Positions 25,292-35,357 are shown, counted from the stretch's first letter. The stretch is 64,000 nt of DNA from Micromonospora globbae (GCF_003610785.1 NZ_RAQQ01000021.1:62001-126000), one strand, 5' to 3'. Program-made: numbers and translations. Notes: generated from the sequence alone by a model not told the origin.

Positions 25292-27467
25292 GTCTGAGAT
25301 CCGCCGATGGATCATCGAGAACGATCTTCTCGAGGGTGTCATCGCGTTGCCCGATCAGCTTCTCTACAACACGGGCATCGCGACCTATTACTGGATCCTG
25401 ACGAATCGTAAGGACAGCGAACGTCGCGGCAGAGCCGTTCTTCTGAACGCCCGCGACGAATGGCAGAAGATGCGCCGGTCGCGTGGTGACAAGCGCAAGT
25501 ACGTCGCGCCGGACCAGATCGCCGCCGTCACCGAGACGTACCGGAAGGCGGTCGCCATCTCACGCGACCCGCATCATCCCTGGTACGCCCGCGTGCGGCT
25601 GCTCCGCAATGAGGAGTTCGCCTATCGCAGGGTCGTCATCGACCGCCCGCTGCGAGCCCGGTTCGAGTTGACCGAGGAGACCGTCCGCCGCCTTACCACG
25701 GAAGCTCCGTTCCGGAACGTCTTCGGCCGGGAAACCCTGGCCGAATCGCTGGGCCCGTTGACCGGGTCCTCGTGGGCAACTAGGAACAAGGCCCTCGGGG
25801 TGCTGCGTGCGGCGGTGCGCAACGGCGGGGAGACGTGGCCCACCACGGCGGGATTCCAGAACGCGGTGAGTCGGCTCCTCCGGGTGCCGGACCCGGACGG
25901 GGAGATCCAGAAGAACGGCCGGGAAGTCGAGGCGGATCCGACGTTAAGCGAGTCGGTCGACCTTCCGGCCCACCGGGATCCGGAAGAATTTCTGCGCGAC
26001 GAAATCCGGCCGAGGCATCCCGATGCATGGATCGATCCCGCCAAGATCCGGACCGGCTACGAGATTTCGCTTACCCACTTCTTCGTCGCACACATCAACT
26101 CTGATTTCGATTCGCTCAGACGGTACGCGCGCCTGGAAACAGCCAAGGTGACGTTGTCCGGCGACGACAACGGCGGCAACGGATGGCGTCATTTGAGCAT
26201 CCAGGACCTGCATGATGTCGACTCCGCGGCGGCCCTGCCGGAGGCGCCGGAGTTCCGAACCGCCCCGATGACACTGTGCCGCGGCGGCGACCTGGTCGGA
26301 TGGCCCGGCAACTGGCGGCTGCTCCCGCCGAACTTCGGCGAGGCCGTGACTTCGATGTTTGTGTTGCATCCGATCGAAGGCCGCGGTCGCCTACTGTGCG
26401 AATGGCTGAACTCGCGCCCGGAAAATCCGCACTCCGTCCGGATGACTCCCCGTAAGCTGATGGACATCCAGGTCCCCGTCGATCTCCTCGACGAGGAGAT
26501 CGAGAATTGCCTCGAGGCGGTGCAGGAGAGCCGACGCAAGATTCAGGCGGCGGCGTCGAACACCCTCCCGAACGTATTCAGCGGGAATCAGACGGACGTC
26601 CGGCGGCTCCGAGACGAGATCCGGTCGGCTGCCTCCGAGGCCGGGCTCGTCGCCGACCTGATGCGCCCGGTCGAAGACCCGGTGGGACGAGCCGAATGGA
26701 CCTATCCGTTCCACATTGCGTCCCTCGCCCGGCGCTACCGGATCAGCACCCATCCCGCGGAACAGAAGGACGGCCTGCTCAAACTCGGCGAGGGGATCGC
26801 CCGGGTGCTCGGCATCCTCGCGTTGAGCGAGTTGATCGCCGATCAGGGCGGGTTCACCGCAGCCCTTCGTGGTGGCCAGTTGCGGACGGGAGCCACCTTC
26901 GGCACCTGGACGACGATCATCAGCCGGTTCGCCGACGGCCTCGCCGCGCCGAGGCTTCCCGACCTCGCCCGGATTTGCGATGTGGGCGGCATCCGTGACG
27001 CGCTGGCCGCGATCAAGCGGCTCCGCAACAGCACCCACCACTCGCACGGTGTACGCGCGACTCATGAGATCGAGAAGGACGTGGAGACGCTCGAGCCGCA
27101 CGTCATCTCAGCGCTCACGACGGCCAACTGGCTTGCGGCTAACCCCTGGGACTGGGTGGAACGCTGCGAGTACCTGGACGAGTCCTCGTACCGCCTCGTC
27201 GGCCTGACGCTGCGGGGTAGTCATCCCAGCTGGGAACCGTTCGACCGGCTCAGCACCTCCCCGTTGCGGCCGAACCGGATCTACGTCAACGGTGCCGGCG
27301 GGAACCCGGTCGACCTGTGGCCGTTGGCGGCGGTCAGTCTGTGCTCGCGATGTCACACTCGCGAGTTGTTCCTCCTCAACCAGTGCCAGGACGAAACGCT
27401 GATCCTGCGAAGCCTCGAAGAGCACGAGTTGGAGATCACCTATCCGCTTCCGATGCTTCATGAGTAG
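25269..27467 (+). CDS. HsdM-like methyltransferase, C-terminal part with HEPN-like tail
   Basis: Continuation of the HsdM-like gene in the +1 frame; the natural frame extends back to about 25233. It opens with GSGESEIRRWIIENDLLEGV, the conserved HsdM segment, then VALPDQLLYNTGIATYYWIL and the rest of the methylase. Residues past about 290 read like a specificity-type region (WRLLPPNFGEAVTSMF, RMTPRKLMDIQVPV). The last 250 residues are unusual: a helical domain with RLRNSTHHSHG, an Rx4H arrangement like the HEPN nuclease motif, and a putative zinc knuckle SRCHTRELFLLNQC. No HsdR or separate HsdS lies nearby. If the frameshift is an assembly error, this is one protein of about 1080 residues. 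Confidence 0.75.
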   Translation: MGGPGSGESEIRRWIIENDLLEGVIALPDQLLYNTGIATYYWILTNRKDSERRGRAVLLNARDEWQKMRRSRGDKRKYVAPDQIAAVTETYRKAVAISRDPHHPWYARVRLLRNEEFAYRRVVIDRPLRARFELTEETVRRLTTEAPFRNVFGRETLAESLGPLTGSSWATRNKALGVLRAAVRNGGETWPTTAGFQNAVSRLLRVPDPDGEIQKNGREVEADPTLSESVDLPAHRDPEEFLRDEIRPRHPDAWIDPAKIRTGYEISLTHFFVAHINSDFDSLRRYARLETAKVTLSGDDNGGNGWRHLSIQDLHDVDSAAALPEAPEFRTAPMTLCRGGDLVGWPGNWRLLPPNFGEAVTSMFVLHPIEGRGRLLCEWLNSRPENPHSVRMTPRKLMDIQVPVDLLDEEIENCLEAVQESRRKIQAAASNTLPNVFSGNQTDVRRLRDEIRSAASEAGLVADLMRPVEDPVGRAEWTYPFHIASLARRYRISTHPAEQKDGLLKLGEGIARVLGILALSELIADQGGFTAALRGGQLRTGATFGTWTTIISRFADGLAAPRLPDLARICDVGGIRDALAAIKRLRNSTHHSHGVRATHEIEKDVETLEPHVISALTTANWLAANPWDWVERCEYLDESSYRLVGLTLRGSHPSWEPFDRLSTSPLRPNRIYVNGAGGNPVDLWPLAAVSLCSRCHTRELFLLNQCQDETLILRSLEEHELEITYPLPMLHE

Positions 27468-27761
27468 CCCGCGGTAGTCGAGTATTACGCTGCCGTCCCG
27501 GTCATCGGTCGCGGTGGTCATGACGTGAGGTCGTTGCAAATGGGTTCGCTGTTGGCTCCGCCCGCCCGGCCCGGCCTCGCCTTCCAGGTGGTTGCCACGG
27601 TCGCGGGTCTCTCGCGTCGTCGTGGACGGCTGGCTGAGCCGCGTCCAGCAGGGCAGCACCTACGAGGTGTGGCAGGTGGCCGGCACCGCGCTGTTGCTGC
27701 CGATCCTTTTGGTTAGCGCCGCGGTGGCCCGGGTGTGGTCCGGTTCCGGTACCAGCACGAC
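27468..27761. other. Spacer with membrane-protein-like remnant
   Basis: This 294-base gap holds one plus-strand frame (within 27592-27828) with a coding-like pattern, ending ...WQVAGTALLLPILLVSAAVA plus an Arg/Trp tail. It lacks a start with a ribosome binding site, is short, and runs into the antisense TPR gene, so I treat it as a remnant or chance frame. No promoter or terminator was recognised. Confidence 0.3.
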
Positions 27762-28859
27762 CTACCCGGACGCGCAGCGTTGGATCGCCGATCTGCTGCG
27801 AGCCAGCGACTGCAACAGTCGCTCCTGAGCGACGCTTGGCAGGCGGCCATACGCCGTTCCAGCCTGCATGATGTCGATAAGCCCAGCCATGCTTCGGGCG
27901 TCGATGACCGTGAGGATGCTGCGGTGGCCCAGTATGTCACGTGCAACGTAGGCGTCACCGAAAGCGACGGCCTGGTCGATCAGGTCCGCAGCGAGGCTTG
28001 GTACCTCGGGGTGGTCCATTTGGCCGACTGCATCGATGACCGTAAGCCCGAGGCGAGTGTGAAAGACGGCAAGGCTGGGCGTGGGTGCCAGCCGCCGGTA
28101 ACTGCGGAGCAGCGCGTCGAGGTCGGCCACTTCCGGTTCGCCGGCGGCCCTGGCGCACAGGTATGCCAGACATGCGGTGACGGCCTCCTCCCACGGCTCG
28201 CCACTGGCGGTCTCGGCGATGATCGTGCCTGCGCGTTCGATGTCGCCGGAGGTGACGTGGGCGATGACCGCGACCTGGCGCCCGTCGAGCATCCGATGGC
28301 CGATGCCATTGTTCTGCTGGAGGTGGTCGTAGGCCTCTTTCCACCGGCCGGCGCTGGTGAGTGCTCGGGCACCGTCCGCGAGAAGCACCCCCCACAGCCA
28401 CCGCCGCACCTCGCGATGATCGTCCTTGGTCCGAGTCAGCCTGCTCGCCGGCAGGGGGTGGCCGTCGATCAGGGTGTCGGCGCGGGATGAGACAGCCTGG
28501 AAGAGGTCCCTGAGGAGCCGAAGAGCGGAGTCGCCGTTGCCGGCTCTGATGTGCAGGCGGGCGAGGTTGACCAACGGCTCCAGGGCATGCCGCGCGGCCT
28601 GCGCGCCCAAGGGGAGGGCGCGCAGGTGCACGTCGGCATGTTGGTGGCACCACTGTCGGGCCAGCTCGGGCTGGCCACAGTCCGAGGCGATCAGCGCTGC
28701 CTGGTTGTAGACGGCAGACGCCGCACCCAGGTCGCCCTCCCGATCCGCGCGGTCGGCGAGGGCGCGCAGGTCGTCGACGCGGATGGTCAGCGCTTTGGCG
28801 GCGGGCCGCGGGCGGGCCACGAGGGGGAAGCGCCGGAGAACGTGGCTGGTCGGGTCCAT
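27762..28859 (-). CDS. TPR-like helical protein at end of lanthipeptide operon
   Basis: A 365-residue soluble protein made of repeated helix pairs such as LGAASAVYNQAALIASDCGQ and ALEPLVNLARLHIRAGNGDS, typical of TPR-type repeats. The N-terminus MDPTSHVLRRFPLVARPRPA contains no DNA-binding domain. It starts 2 bases after the FxLD methyltransferase gene ends, so it is in the same transcript. TPR domains bind peptides or proteins, so it might hold the precursor peptide or the modifying enzymes, or act as a regulator partner. None of this is shown by sequence. Confidence 0.8.
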   Translation of the reverse strand: MDPTSHVLRRFPLVARPRPAAKALTIRVDDLRALADRADREGDLGAASAVYNQAALIASDCGQPELARQWCHQHADVHLRALPLGAQAARHALEPLVNLARLHIRAGNGDSALRLLRDLFQAVSSRADTLIDGHPLPASRLTRTKDDHREVRRWLWGVLLADGARALTSAGRWKEAYDHLQQNNGIGHRMLDGRQVAVIAHVTSGDIERAGTIIAETASGEPWEEAVTACLAYLCARAAGEPEVADLDALLRSYRRLAPTPSLAVFHTRLGLTVIDAVGQMDHPEVPSLAADLIDQAVAFGDAYVARDILGHRSILTVIDARSMAGLIDIMQAGTAYGRLPSVAQERLLQSLARSRSAIQRCASG

Positions 28860-28861
28860 CG

Positions 28862-30955
28862 TTACTGCCAGGTGACGGTGATCGGGTGGTGCGGCCGGGG
28901 GAGGACGAAGTGTCCAGCCGACGGGTTCGCCTCGGTGGGCGCGTCGGGGATCTCGAAGTGTACGGTCCGGGCGCGGTAGTCGGCGTCCCAAACGCGGATC
29001 TCGTCGGCGACGTGCTGGGCGAGGTCCTTGCCGGAGGGGCCGTGGCCGAGAACGCCCACCTCGTACAGTTTGCCGCCGTCGGCGGCCGGCGGTGCTGGCC
29101 TGATGGTGAGGTACGCGAGGTCCTGGCCGCGGGTGGTGGCCATCGCGCCCCACGGGAACATGGGGGAGACGGTGCCGCGCTCAATGGCCTGGGGTTGGAC
29201 GTTCATCCGCATGATGGCGTTGTCGAGGCGGCAGGCCAGCCACAGATCCAGCCACTCGTACGGCACCATCGGCGGGAAGAGCACGCCCGTCCACAACTCG
29301 TGCCGCTCGCTCTCGAGCACACCAGCGAGTGCGGCCGCGTCGACGTTCTGGTCCTTGTGTATCTGCAGGGCCACGTCCTGCTCGTCGGTGAGGGTGACGA
29401 GGCGCCGGGCGTCGTCGCCGATGCCGCGCAACGGCATGAAAACGGCCAACTCACTGCCGACGTCGCGCCATCCGCCTTCGTACCGTTCGAAGATGATCGA
29501 GCGCGATGCGGCGCCGCACAGCCGGAGCGGCACTACCAGCCGCCCGTCCGGGGCGAGTTGCTCCAGCCACGCGGTGGGTGTTTCCCAGGCACCGACGGTG
29601 GCGATGATCCGGTCGTACGGGGCACCGTCGGGGTGTCCGAGCGCACCGTCACCGCGCACGACCTCGACGTTGGCGACGCCTGCGGCCGCGAGGTGTTTCC
29701 GAGCCCCGTCGACGAGGTCGTCGTCGACGTCGATGGTGACGACGCGTCCGTTGTCGCCGACGATGGCGGCCAGGAGGGCCGCGTTGTAGCCGGTTCCGGC
29801 ACCCGCTTCCATGATCCGGTGGCCCGGTTGGGCGTCGAGCTGTTCGAGCATCATGGCCACGATCCGGGGCTGCGAGGCGGCGCTGATCGAGATGCCGCGG
29901 CCGTCGGTCTTGGTGTAGACCGGCCCATCGGCGTACGCCTGCTCCAGCGGCACGCCGGGCAGGAACAGATGCCGTGGTGTCTGCCGCATGGCAGCCTCGA
30001 CTCCTGGCGTCCGGATGACGTTCTCGGCGCGTAGCCGGTCCGTGAGCTCGGTGCGCAGGTCGGCGGGTTCACGAAGCGTGGTCATCTGGTCGACGCTAGC
30101 GGCCGGCGGGGTGGGTTCTGAGGCGGACACGATGCTCCTCCTGATGGGGTCGAACACGTTTCTCACCGCGAGCGCGGCGAGGGTGGACTGGTCGCGTACG
30201 GACAGGCCCATGCGGTTGGCGTGGAAGATGACATGGTGGGCGATGACCGCGCGTAGGCCGCGTCGCAGGCGGCCGTGCCTTGCCAGGTCTGCGAGGGCCT
30301 GACCGGCTGTCTCGAACGCGTCGAGCCATGCACCGTAGCCCGCGAGCGGGCTGGCCGACGCGGGACGGCTCAGGCTCCGAATGTCGGCGGTCATGAGCCG
30401 GTTCATCGCCCGGGCCAGGGTGGCGGTGGCGGCGCCTTCGGCGGGCAGGGTCGGCATTGGGCGTAGGTCGGAGACCTTGGCCCAGACGTCGCCCTGCTCG
30501 AACCAGTCCAGGCCGGCGCTGCGCATCAGCACGCTGCACAACAGGACGGCGAGTTCGCGTCTGCCGAGCGTGGCCGAGTCGGCGAAGCCTGGTCCAAGGA
30601 GCAGCTGTCGGCTGTCCTGGTGAAAGAGGTTGTGGGCGACGTGCATGCCGCCCGAGCCGCCGAAGGCCAGCGTCTCCGGCTCGTAGGTGCCTCGGGTCCA
30701 GTTGACGATGCGGTCGTCAACGGCGAGTGTCTCCAGCAGGTCCTCGACCAGGTGAGAGGTGGGGTCATCGGGTACGTACCGCCACCGCCACGAGGGGTAC
30801 TTGCGGACGTACCACCAGCCGTGCAGGACGCCGTCGTTCTGAGCAGCAGCGAGCGCCGGGGCCAGTACGGTGGCGGCGATCTGCTCGGCCGCGGCCGGGC
30901 TGGGGAACTCGACGGTGTACTGCCGCCAGTCAGGTGTCGGCATCGGATCGGACAT
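28862..30955 (-). CDS. FxLD-system methyltransferase: thiopeptide-type domain fused to PIMT
   Basis: A 697-residue fusion. Residues about 10-300 form a thiopeptide-type bacteriocin domain related to the C-terminal (glutamate-elimination) domain of LanB; it contains YVRKYPSWRWRYVPDDP. Residues about 305-697 are a protein-L-isoaspartate O-methyltransferase, with SISAASQPRIVAMMLEQLD, the SAM motif MEAGAGTGYN near residue 380 and GDGALGHPDGAPYDRIIATV. In related lanthipeptide clusters such enzymes methylate Asp in the core and lead to aspartimide or isoAsp (OlvSA precedent). This matches the 'methyltransferase, FxLD system' family. It follows LanC by 2 bases. Confidence 0.9.
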   Translation of the reverse strand: MSDPMPTPDWRQYTVEFPSPAAAEQIAATVLAPALAAAQNDGVLHGWWYVRKYPSWRWRYVPDDPTSHLVEDLLETLAVDDRIVNWTRGTYEPETLAFGGSGGMHVAHNLFHQDSRQLLLGPGFADSATLGRRELAVLLCSVLMRSAGLDWFEQGDVWAKVSDLRPMPTLPAEGAATATLARAMNRLMTADIRSLSRPASASPLAGYGAWLDAFETAGQALADLARHGRLRRGLRAVIAHHVIFHANRMGLSVRDQSTLAALAVRNVFDPIRRSIVSASEPTPPAASVDQMTTLREPADLRTELTDRLRAENVIRTPGVEAAMRQTPRHLFLPGVPLEQAYADGPVYTKTDGRGISISAASQPRIVAMMLEQLDAQPGHRIMEAGAGTGYNAALLAAIVGDNGRVVTIDVDDDLVDGARKHLAAAGVANVEVVRGDGALGHPDGAPYDRIIATVGAWETPTAWLEQLAPDGRLVVPLRLCGAASRSIIFERYEGGWRDVGSELAVFMPLRGIGDDARRLVTLTDEQDVALQIHKDQNVDAAALAGVLESERHELWTGVLFPPMVPYEWLDLWLACRLDNAIMRMNVQPQAIERGTVSPMFPWGAMATTRGQDLAYLTIRPAPPAADGGKLYEVGVLGHGPSGKDLAQHVADEIRVWDADYRARTVHFEIPDAPTEANPSAGHFVLPRPHHPITVTWQ

Positions 30956-30957
30956 CC

Positions 30958-32250
30958 TCACTTCAGGGGGTGGGCAGGTCGGACGGTGAGCAGGCAGGAG
31001 TCCCAGGAGCTGTCCGGCGTTGACGCGGTGCTGCAGCTCAGGGCGGCCAGGGCCACTCCGGCGGCGCCTTCGAGCAACCCAGGGCCAGGCGCGGCCGCGA
31101 TCAGGGCAGCAGCCGTACGCCGAGGGCCGGCACCCGCTGGGTCGATCATGCGGAGCAGGTGGGGGACTCGGGCGTCGAGGCGGGCGGCAGTTCCAGGGGG
31201 AGCGTCGGCGGCAATGCGGTGGGCGATGTGAGCGAGGCCCGCGTAGCCGTGGCACAGGGAGGGGTCCGTCGTTGCGGCGAGCTGGCGCGGGTCGATCAGG
31301 GCGCGGGCGAGCGCGTCTCCGGCAGCCACGCGACGGACCGGGTCACCGGTCGCAAGAGCGGCGAGCTGCTGCGCGTGTGCGAGGCCCGCGGTGCCGTAGC
31401 ACCATGACGGCCGCTGGGCGCTCGGCTTCGGGGCGTGGCCCGCGCGCAGCTGCGCCCTGGTGATCCAGTACGGCCAGATCGGGCCGGCGTCGGTATCGCT
31501 GCGCCACCGGTCGAGCCACGCGCAGACGGTCGTGATGGCTGCGAGGTGACCCGGGACGAGGACGCCTTGCAGGGCGGCGAGCGCCAGGAGAGTCAGAGGC
31601 CCGGCGATGCCATGGGCCACCCCGGTATTGCCGTGCCCGCCGGGAAATCGGTCATCGGTGCGTCCGTTGGGGCCGCTGCCGGTCCACCAGCCGGGCAGCG
31701 CCTCGCCGTCGCGGTGCAGGGGAGTGGTCAGGCGGACCAGATACTCGAGTACGCTGCGCAGCTCCTTTTCGCCGGATGGCCGGCGCAGCAGGTACGCCCC
31801 GAGCCCGGTGAGCCCGCGGATCGTGTCGAACTCGGCGAGGGCCGGTAGCTCGCCGACGTCGATGCGCGCATGCGCGGCGGCCACGCGACGCCGCGCGTCG
31901 GCGGCGATCGCCGTGTCGAGGCCGTCCAGCGCGCGGGCGTACGAGCCGGGCTGGTGGGCGGCAGCGCATGCCAGGACGTGTGCCAGCGCGGGGGCGCCGT
32001 GGAAGGGATGGCTGTCGGGGCCTGTCGTTACCGGGCCGCTGGTAGCGGCGGTGAGCCAGTGATGGGCGCGTTGCCACGGTCTTAGCCCCGCCGCTGCCAG
32101 CTCAACGTGCAGCAGCGCGATGCCGGGTACGCCGAGGGCGAGCGACTGCCGCCACCAGGGTTGGTGGATCGGCAGGCTGGGATCGTCGGGATGGGTGAGC
32201 AGGTCGGCGACCGCGACGGCCAGCTCGTGGCCTTCGTACGTGAGACTCAT
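30958..32250 (-). CDS. lanC: LanC-like lanthipeptide cyclase
   Basis: A 430-residue LanC-type zinc enzyme that joins Cys thiols to dehydrated Ser/Thr to make (methyl)lanthionine. The zinc ligands are Cys284 in SWCYG, and Cys333 and His334 in SLCHGYAG, in the expected order. Glycine-rich helix repeats such as FPGGHGNTGVAHGIAGP are typical of the alpha/alpha toroid. The ATG at 32250 overlaps the LanB stop (ATGA). The frame open up to 32940 belongs to the LanB region and is not used. It works with LanB, the FxLD precursor and the methyltransferase in this operon. Confidence 0.92.
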   Translation of the reverse strand: MSLTYEGHELAVAVADLLTHPDDPSLPIHQPWWRQSLALGVPGIALLHVELAAAGLRPWQRAHHWLTAATSGPVTTGPDSHPFHGAPALAHVLACAAAHQPGSYARALDGLDTAIAADARRRVAAAHARIDVGELPALAEFDTIRGLTGLGAYLLRRPSGEKELRSVLEYLVRLTTPLHRDGEALPGWWTGSGPNGRTDDRFPGGHGNTGVAHGIAGPLTLLALAALQGVLVPGHLAAITTVCAWLDRWRSDTDAGPIWPYWITRAQLRAGHAPKPSAQRPSWCYGTAGLAHAQQLAALATGDPVRRVAAGDALARALIDPRQLAATTDPSLCHGYAGLAHIAHRIAADAPPGTAARLDARVPHLLRMIDPAGAGPRRTAAALIAAAPGPGLLEGAAGVALAALSCSTASTPDSSWDSCLLTVRPAHPLK

Positions 32251-35200
32251 GACCGGCTCCGGGCGAAGTACGCCAGGGCTGCGGCGCGGGCGAGGTAGCG
32301 ACACTGGTCCTCGTCGTCGAAGTCGATGCCGACCGCGCGGATGTAGTGCGCGTGCATGAGTGAGCCGAGGACGTCGTCGGGGTCGATGCCGTCGGTGTGC
32401 GGGCCGGGTAGGTGGGTTCGGTACACGGCGAGGGCGACGTCTCGGTTCTTCCAGGCGTCGGCGATGGCGGTGCCGCCCGGGGCCGCGCGGAGCGCTGCCC
32501 AGTCGCCGCCGGGGTGGGCGAGGCGGACGGCTTCGCGGAACAGCGGCCGGGGGACCGGCTGTGGTGCTGTAGCGGGCACATGGTCGATCAGCCAGCGCAT
32601 GCCGGCCTCGACGCTGCCCGTGTAGGCGACAGCGATGGCCGCGACGTGCGCGGCGACCAGCGCCTGCCGGCTCGGGCGTGCCGGCTGGCGCAGCTGCGTC
32701 ACCACGGTGTGGGAGTCGGCGATGAAGACCCCCTCGGCCGCCTGCATCGCGGGCCCCGACCCCCACCGGCCGGTCTCGGGATATGAGGTGGCGTACTGCA
32801 CCTCCCGCAGCAGGCCGCGCCGGCGCAGGTCGTCGGCCCACGCGCTGACGCGCTCGGCCGCTGGCCCGAACGCAGACCTGTCGGGTAGAGCGATACGCAG
32901 GCGTAGGTGCTGGTCCGGGTCGCGGAACCGGAGGAACCACCAGTCGGGCGGAGCATCCCAGTCGGCGAGCAGCCGAGGCAGGTGCTCGGCCAGGAGGAGG
33001 TCCTGCCGGCGGATGTCCCCGTACAGCTTCGCCAACAGAATCCGCGAGGCCGCCGGACTCTGCCCCTGGTCACGTCCGATGACACGGGCCGGTGTCGGCG
33101 CGGGCAGCGGCGGCCAGGGCGGCGGCTCGGTGGCGCGCAGCGCCACGATGACCTCGTGCGGGCGGCCGCCGCACCACCCCAGGTCCTCCGGAGTGGGCGC
33201 TTCCACGAGGACCGCTCGTGGCGCGGTGAGCAGATGGGCCCGCAGCAGGGCCTGATGCGCCAACTCGTCGAGGTCCAGCGGCAGCCTCCGGTCAGCCTCG
33301 ACCAGGTGCACCCGGCGCGGCAACCGCCGGCGCACCCGCCACTCGTGCAAGGCGGCGGCCCAGGCGTCCCAGGGCTGGTCACGGTCCGGCACTTCGGCGG
33401 ACTCCAACCGCCAGGTCGCCGGTGCCAGGATTGCCCGCCCATAACGCACTCGTGGAAGGAAGGGCAGTCTTGCTCGTGCCGCAGCACCCCAGTCGAAGGC
33501 CGTGACCTGAGCGCACTGGGCGCGTCCGAGCTCGATGAGGAATCGAGCCAGGGGCGGCGTGTGGGTTCGCAGGTTCAGCGCGTGCATCCCGACCGCCTCG
33601 ATCCGGTGGCCCCGGTCCGGCACCGCGAGGTACATGCGCCGGCCGTCGCACCCCACCGCCAGGTCGTCGATGGTGAGCACCGACGGGCTCGGCCACCGGT
33701 GCTCGGCCAAGCTGATCACCGCAGGCAGCACCTGAACGGCGCGCGCGACGTGCGCGGTAGCGGGATCCAGCGGCGGGAACGACACCTGAGCCGGCACGGT
33801 GTCTCGGTCTCCGGCGGGCAGGTCGGCCAGGCCGACGACAAGTCCTGCCGCGTCCCTCGGTCTCAGTACGCTGAGGAATCGGCCCGTGAGCCCTCCGGCA
33901 GCCCGGGAGATGGAGGTGACTTCGATCGAGAACCTGCCGCGCGCCAAGTCCTTCTCGTCGGCAGCCTGCACGCGTACGCACGCCTCCAGATGCGGAGGCA
34001 GGCGCAGCCGCTCCGGGCCCAGCTCCAGTTGCTCGATCAGCGTCTCGTCGAGGACGACCTCGCGTGCGCCGTCCAGTGCCGCTCGCTGGGCCACGCCGAG
34101 CAGCACCTCGTCACGCCGAGACATCGGCGAGCGAGGCTCTGCGGCGAGGCTGCCCGGATAGCCGTCCGGCAGGCCGATGCCGCTATCCGGGTCGACGACC
34201 TCCCGCAACGGCACCAGCGAGCCGATCCCGTAGCGCTCATATAAGCGCTGGTGGTAGGCCCGCCACGCCGCGGTGCCGTACGGGTAGGCGCTCAACCGCG
34301 TCAGCACCAGCGCGGCGCGTTCGACCTCCCGCGCTACCTGATCGGGAAGCGTCACCGAGGCGTCCAGTCGGAGATCCACCGCGAGCGGCTCGTGCTCGGA
34401 GAGGGCGAGGCTACGCATCCGGGAGGCCACCAGCAGTCGGGCTGCCGAGGCCTCGCCCGGCCGTACCGCGTTGTGGCGCTGCAGTCCAGCGTGGATCTCC
34501 TGGAGGGCACGAACCGTGCCGGCGACGGGCGTGCCCACTCCGCCGCCGACCTCGTCGAGTTGATGCAGCAGGTATTTCAGCGCGTCCGGCTCGGTGCTGG
34601 GAGCATGCAGGCTCGTGATGAGAGCGCGGTGCGCGATCAACTCGGTGAGCATCGCCATCACGACTGCCGCCGACGACTGGGGAAACGCACCACAAAGCTG
34701 GGCGGCAAGGACTTCCACCCGGATCGGGCAGCGAGCCGCTTCGATGGCGGCGCGTACCGGTGCTGAATGACGCAGGGAGACCTCCACCGCGCCCAGCTGT
34801 CCGGTGGACCCAGCGTGCGGTTGGTAGGGGACGATCAGGCGGTTATCACGGACCGTCAGCGTGCTGTTCGCGACCACCGGAAGGCGGGACAGCAGTTCCG
34901 GGCACCCTTCGAGATGGGCGATCACGTCGGTGAGCCAGGCGGCGCCGGCGCGGGCGATTGCCTGATGTGCCGAGCCCCATCGGGTAGGTGCTCGCGATCC
35001 GAAGACGGCAGGTGCGACGCCGGCGAGAAGCCCAAACGGCGTCGGGCGACCGAGCAGGCGCTGGGCGTACCGGGCGACGGCGTGGACTGTTCGCCGGGCC
35101 TCGCGTACGGAAGATTGGTTACCCGCGCAGAGCCTGCTGACCTGCATCGCGAGCACTGGGCTGGAATGGGCTACCGCCTCGGCCATGGCGTCGATGGCCC

Positions 35201-35357
35201 AGACCTGCCGTAGCCACGCCACCCACGAGGGCACAAGGTCTGCGCGGGGTTCGGTCAGGTCTGGCCACGGGGGCAACTCGATCGCAGGGCGGGCGACAGC
35301 GCGGACGAGCGCCGTGTTCATCGCCCGATAGCCAGCGGCTTCCATGGAACGGCTCAC
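32247..35357 (-). CDS. lanB: LanB-type lanthipeptide dehydratase, full length
   Basis: A 1036-residue class I dehydratase. The N-terminal 700-odd residues are the glutamylation domain (GRPTPFGLLAGVAPAVFG, YRAYHQ-type blocks such as AWRAYHQRLYERYG). Residues about 790-1030 are the glutamate-elimination domain (SpaB_C type), seen in DWWFLRFRDPDQHLRLRIAL and the following helices. It uses glutamyl-tRNA to activate Ser/Thr and then eliminate glutamate, giving Dha/Dhb. Start is GTG at 35357, with GAGGTGA upstream. A second elimination-like domain is fused to the methyltransferase downstream, a layout typical of FxLD systems. The precursor lies 82 bases upstream. Confidence 0.92.
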   Translation of the reverse strand: MSRSMEAAGYRAMNTALVRAVARPAIELPPWPDLTEPRADLVPSWVAWLRQVWAIDAMAEAVAHSSPVLAMQVSRLCAGNQSSVREARRTVHAVARYAQRLLGRPTPFGLLAGVAPAVFGSRAPTRWGSAHQAIARAGAAWLTDVIAHLEGCPELLSRLPVVANSTLTVRDNRLIVPYQPHAGSTGQLGAVEVSLRHSAPVRAAIEAARCPIRVEVLAAQLCGAFPQSSAAVVMAMLTELIAHRALITSLHAPSTEPDALKYLLHQLDEVGGGVGTPVAGTVRALQEIHAGLQRHNAVRPGEASAARLLVASRMRSLALSEHEPLAVDLRLDASVTLPDQVAREVERAALVLTRLSAYPYGTAAWRAYHQRLYERYGIGSLVPLREVVDPDSGIGLPDGYPGSLAAEPRSPMSRRDEVLLGVAQRAALDGAREVVLDETLIEQLELGPERLRLPPHLEACVRVQAADEKDLARGRFSIEVTSISRAAGGLTGRFLSVLRPRDAAGLVVGLADLPAGDRDTVPAQVSFPPLDPATAHVARAVQVLPAVISLAEHRWPSPSVLTIDDLAVGCDGRRMYLAVPDRGHRIEAVGMHALNLRTHTPPLARFLIELGRAQCAQVTAFDWGAAARARLPFLPRVRYGRAILAPATWRLESAEVPDRDQPWDAWAAALHEWRVRRRLPRRVHLVEADRRLPLDLDELAHQALLRAHLLTAPRAVLVEAPTPEDLGWCGGRPHEVIVALRATEPPPWPPLPAPTPARVIGRDQGQSPAASRILLAKLYGDIRRQDLLLAEHLPRLLADWDAPPDWWFLRFRDPDQHLRLRIALPDRSAFGPAAERVSAWADDLRRRGLLREVQYATSYPETGRWGSGPAMQAAEGVFIADSHTVVTQLRQPARPSRQALVAAHVAAIAVAYTGSVEAGMRWLIDHVPATAPQPVPRPLFREAVRLAHPGGDWAALRAAPGGTAIADAWKNRDVALAVYRTHLPGPHTDGIDPDDVLGSLMHAHYIRAVGIDFDDEDQCRYLARAAALAYFARSRS

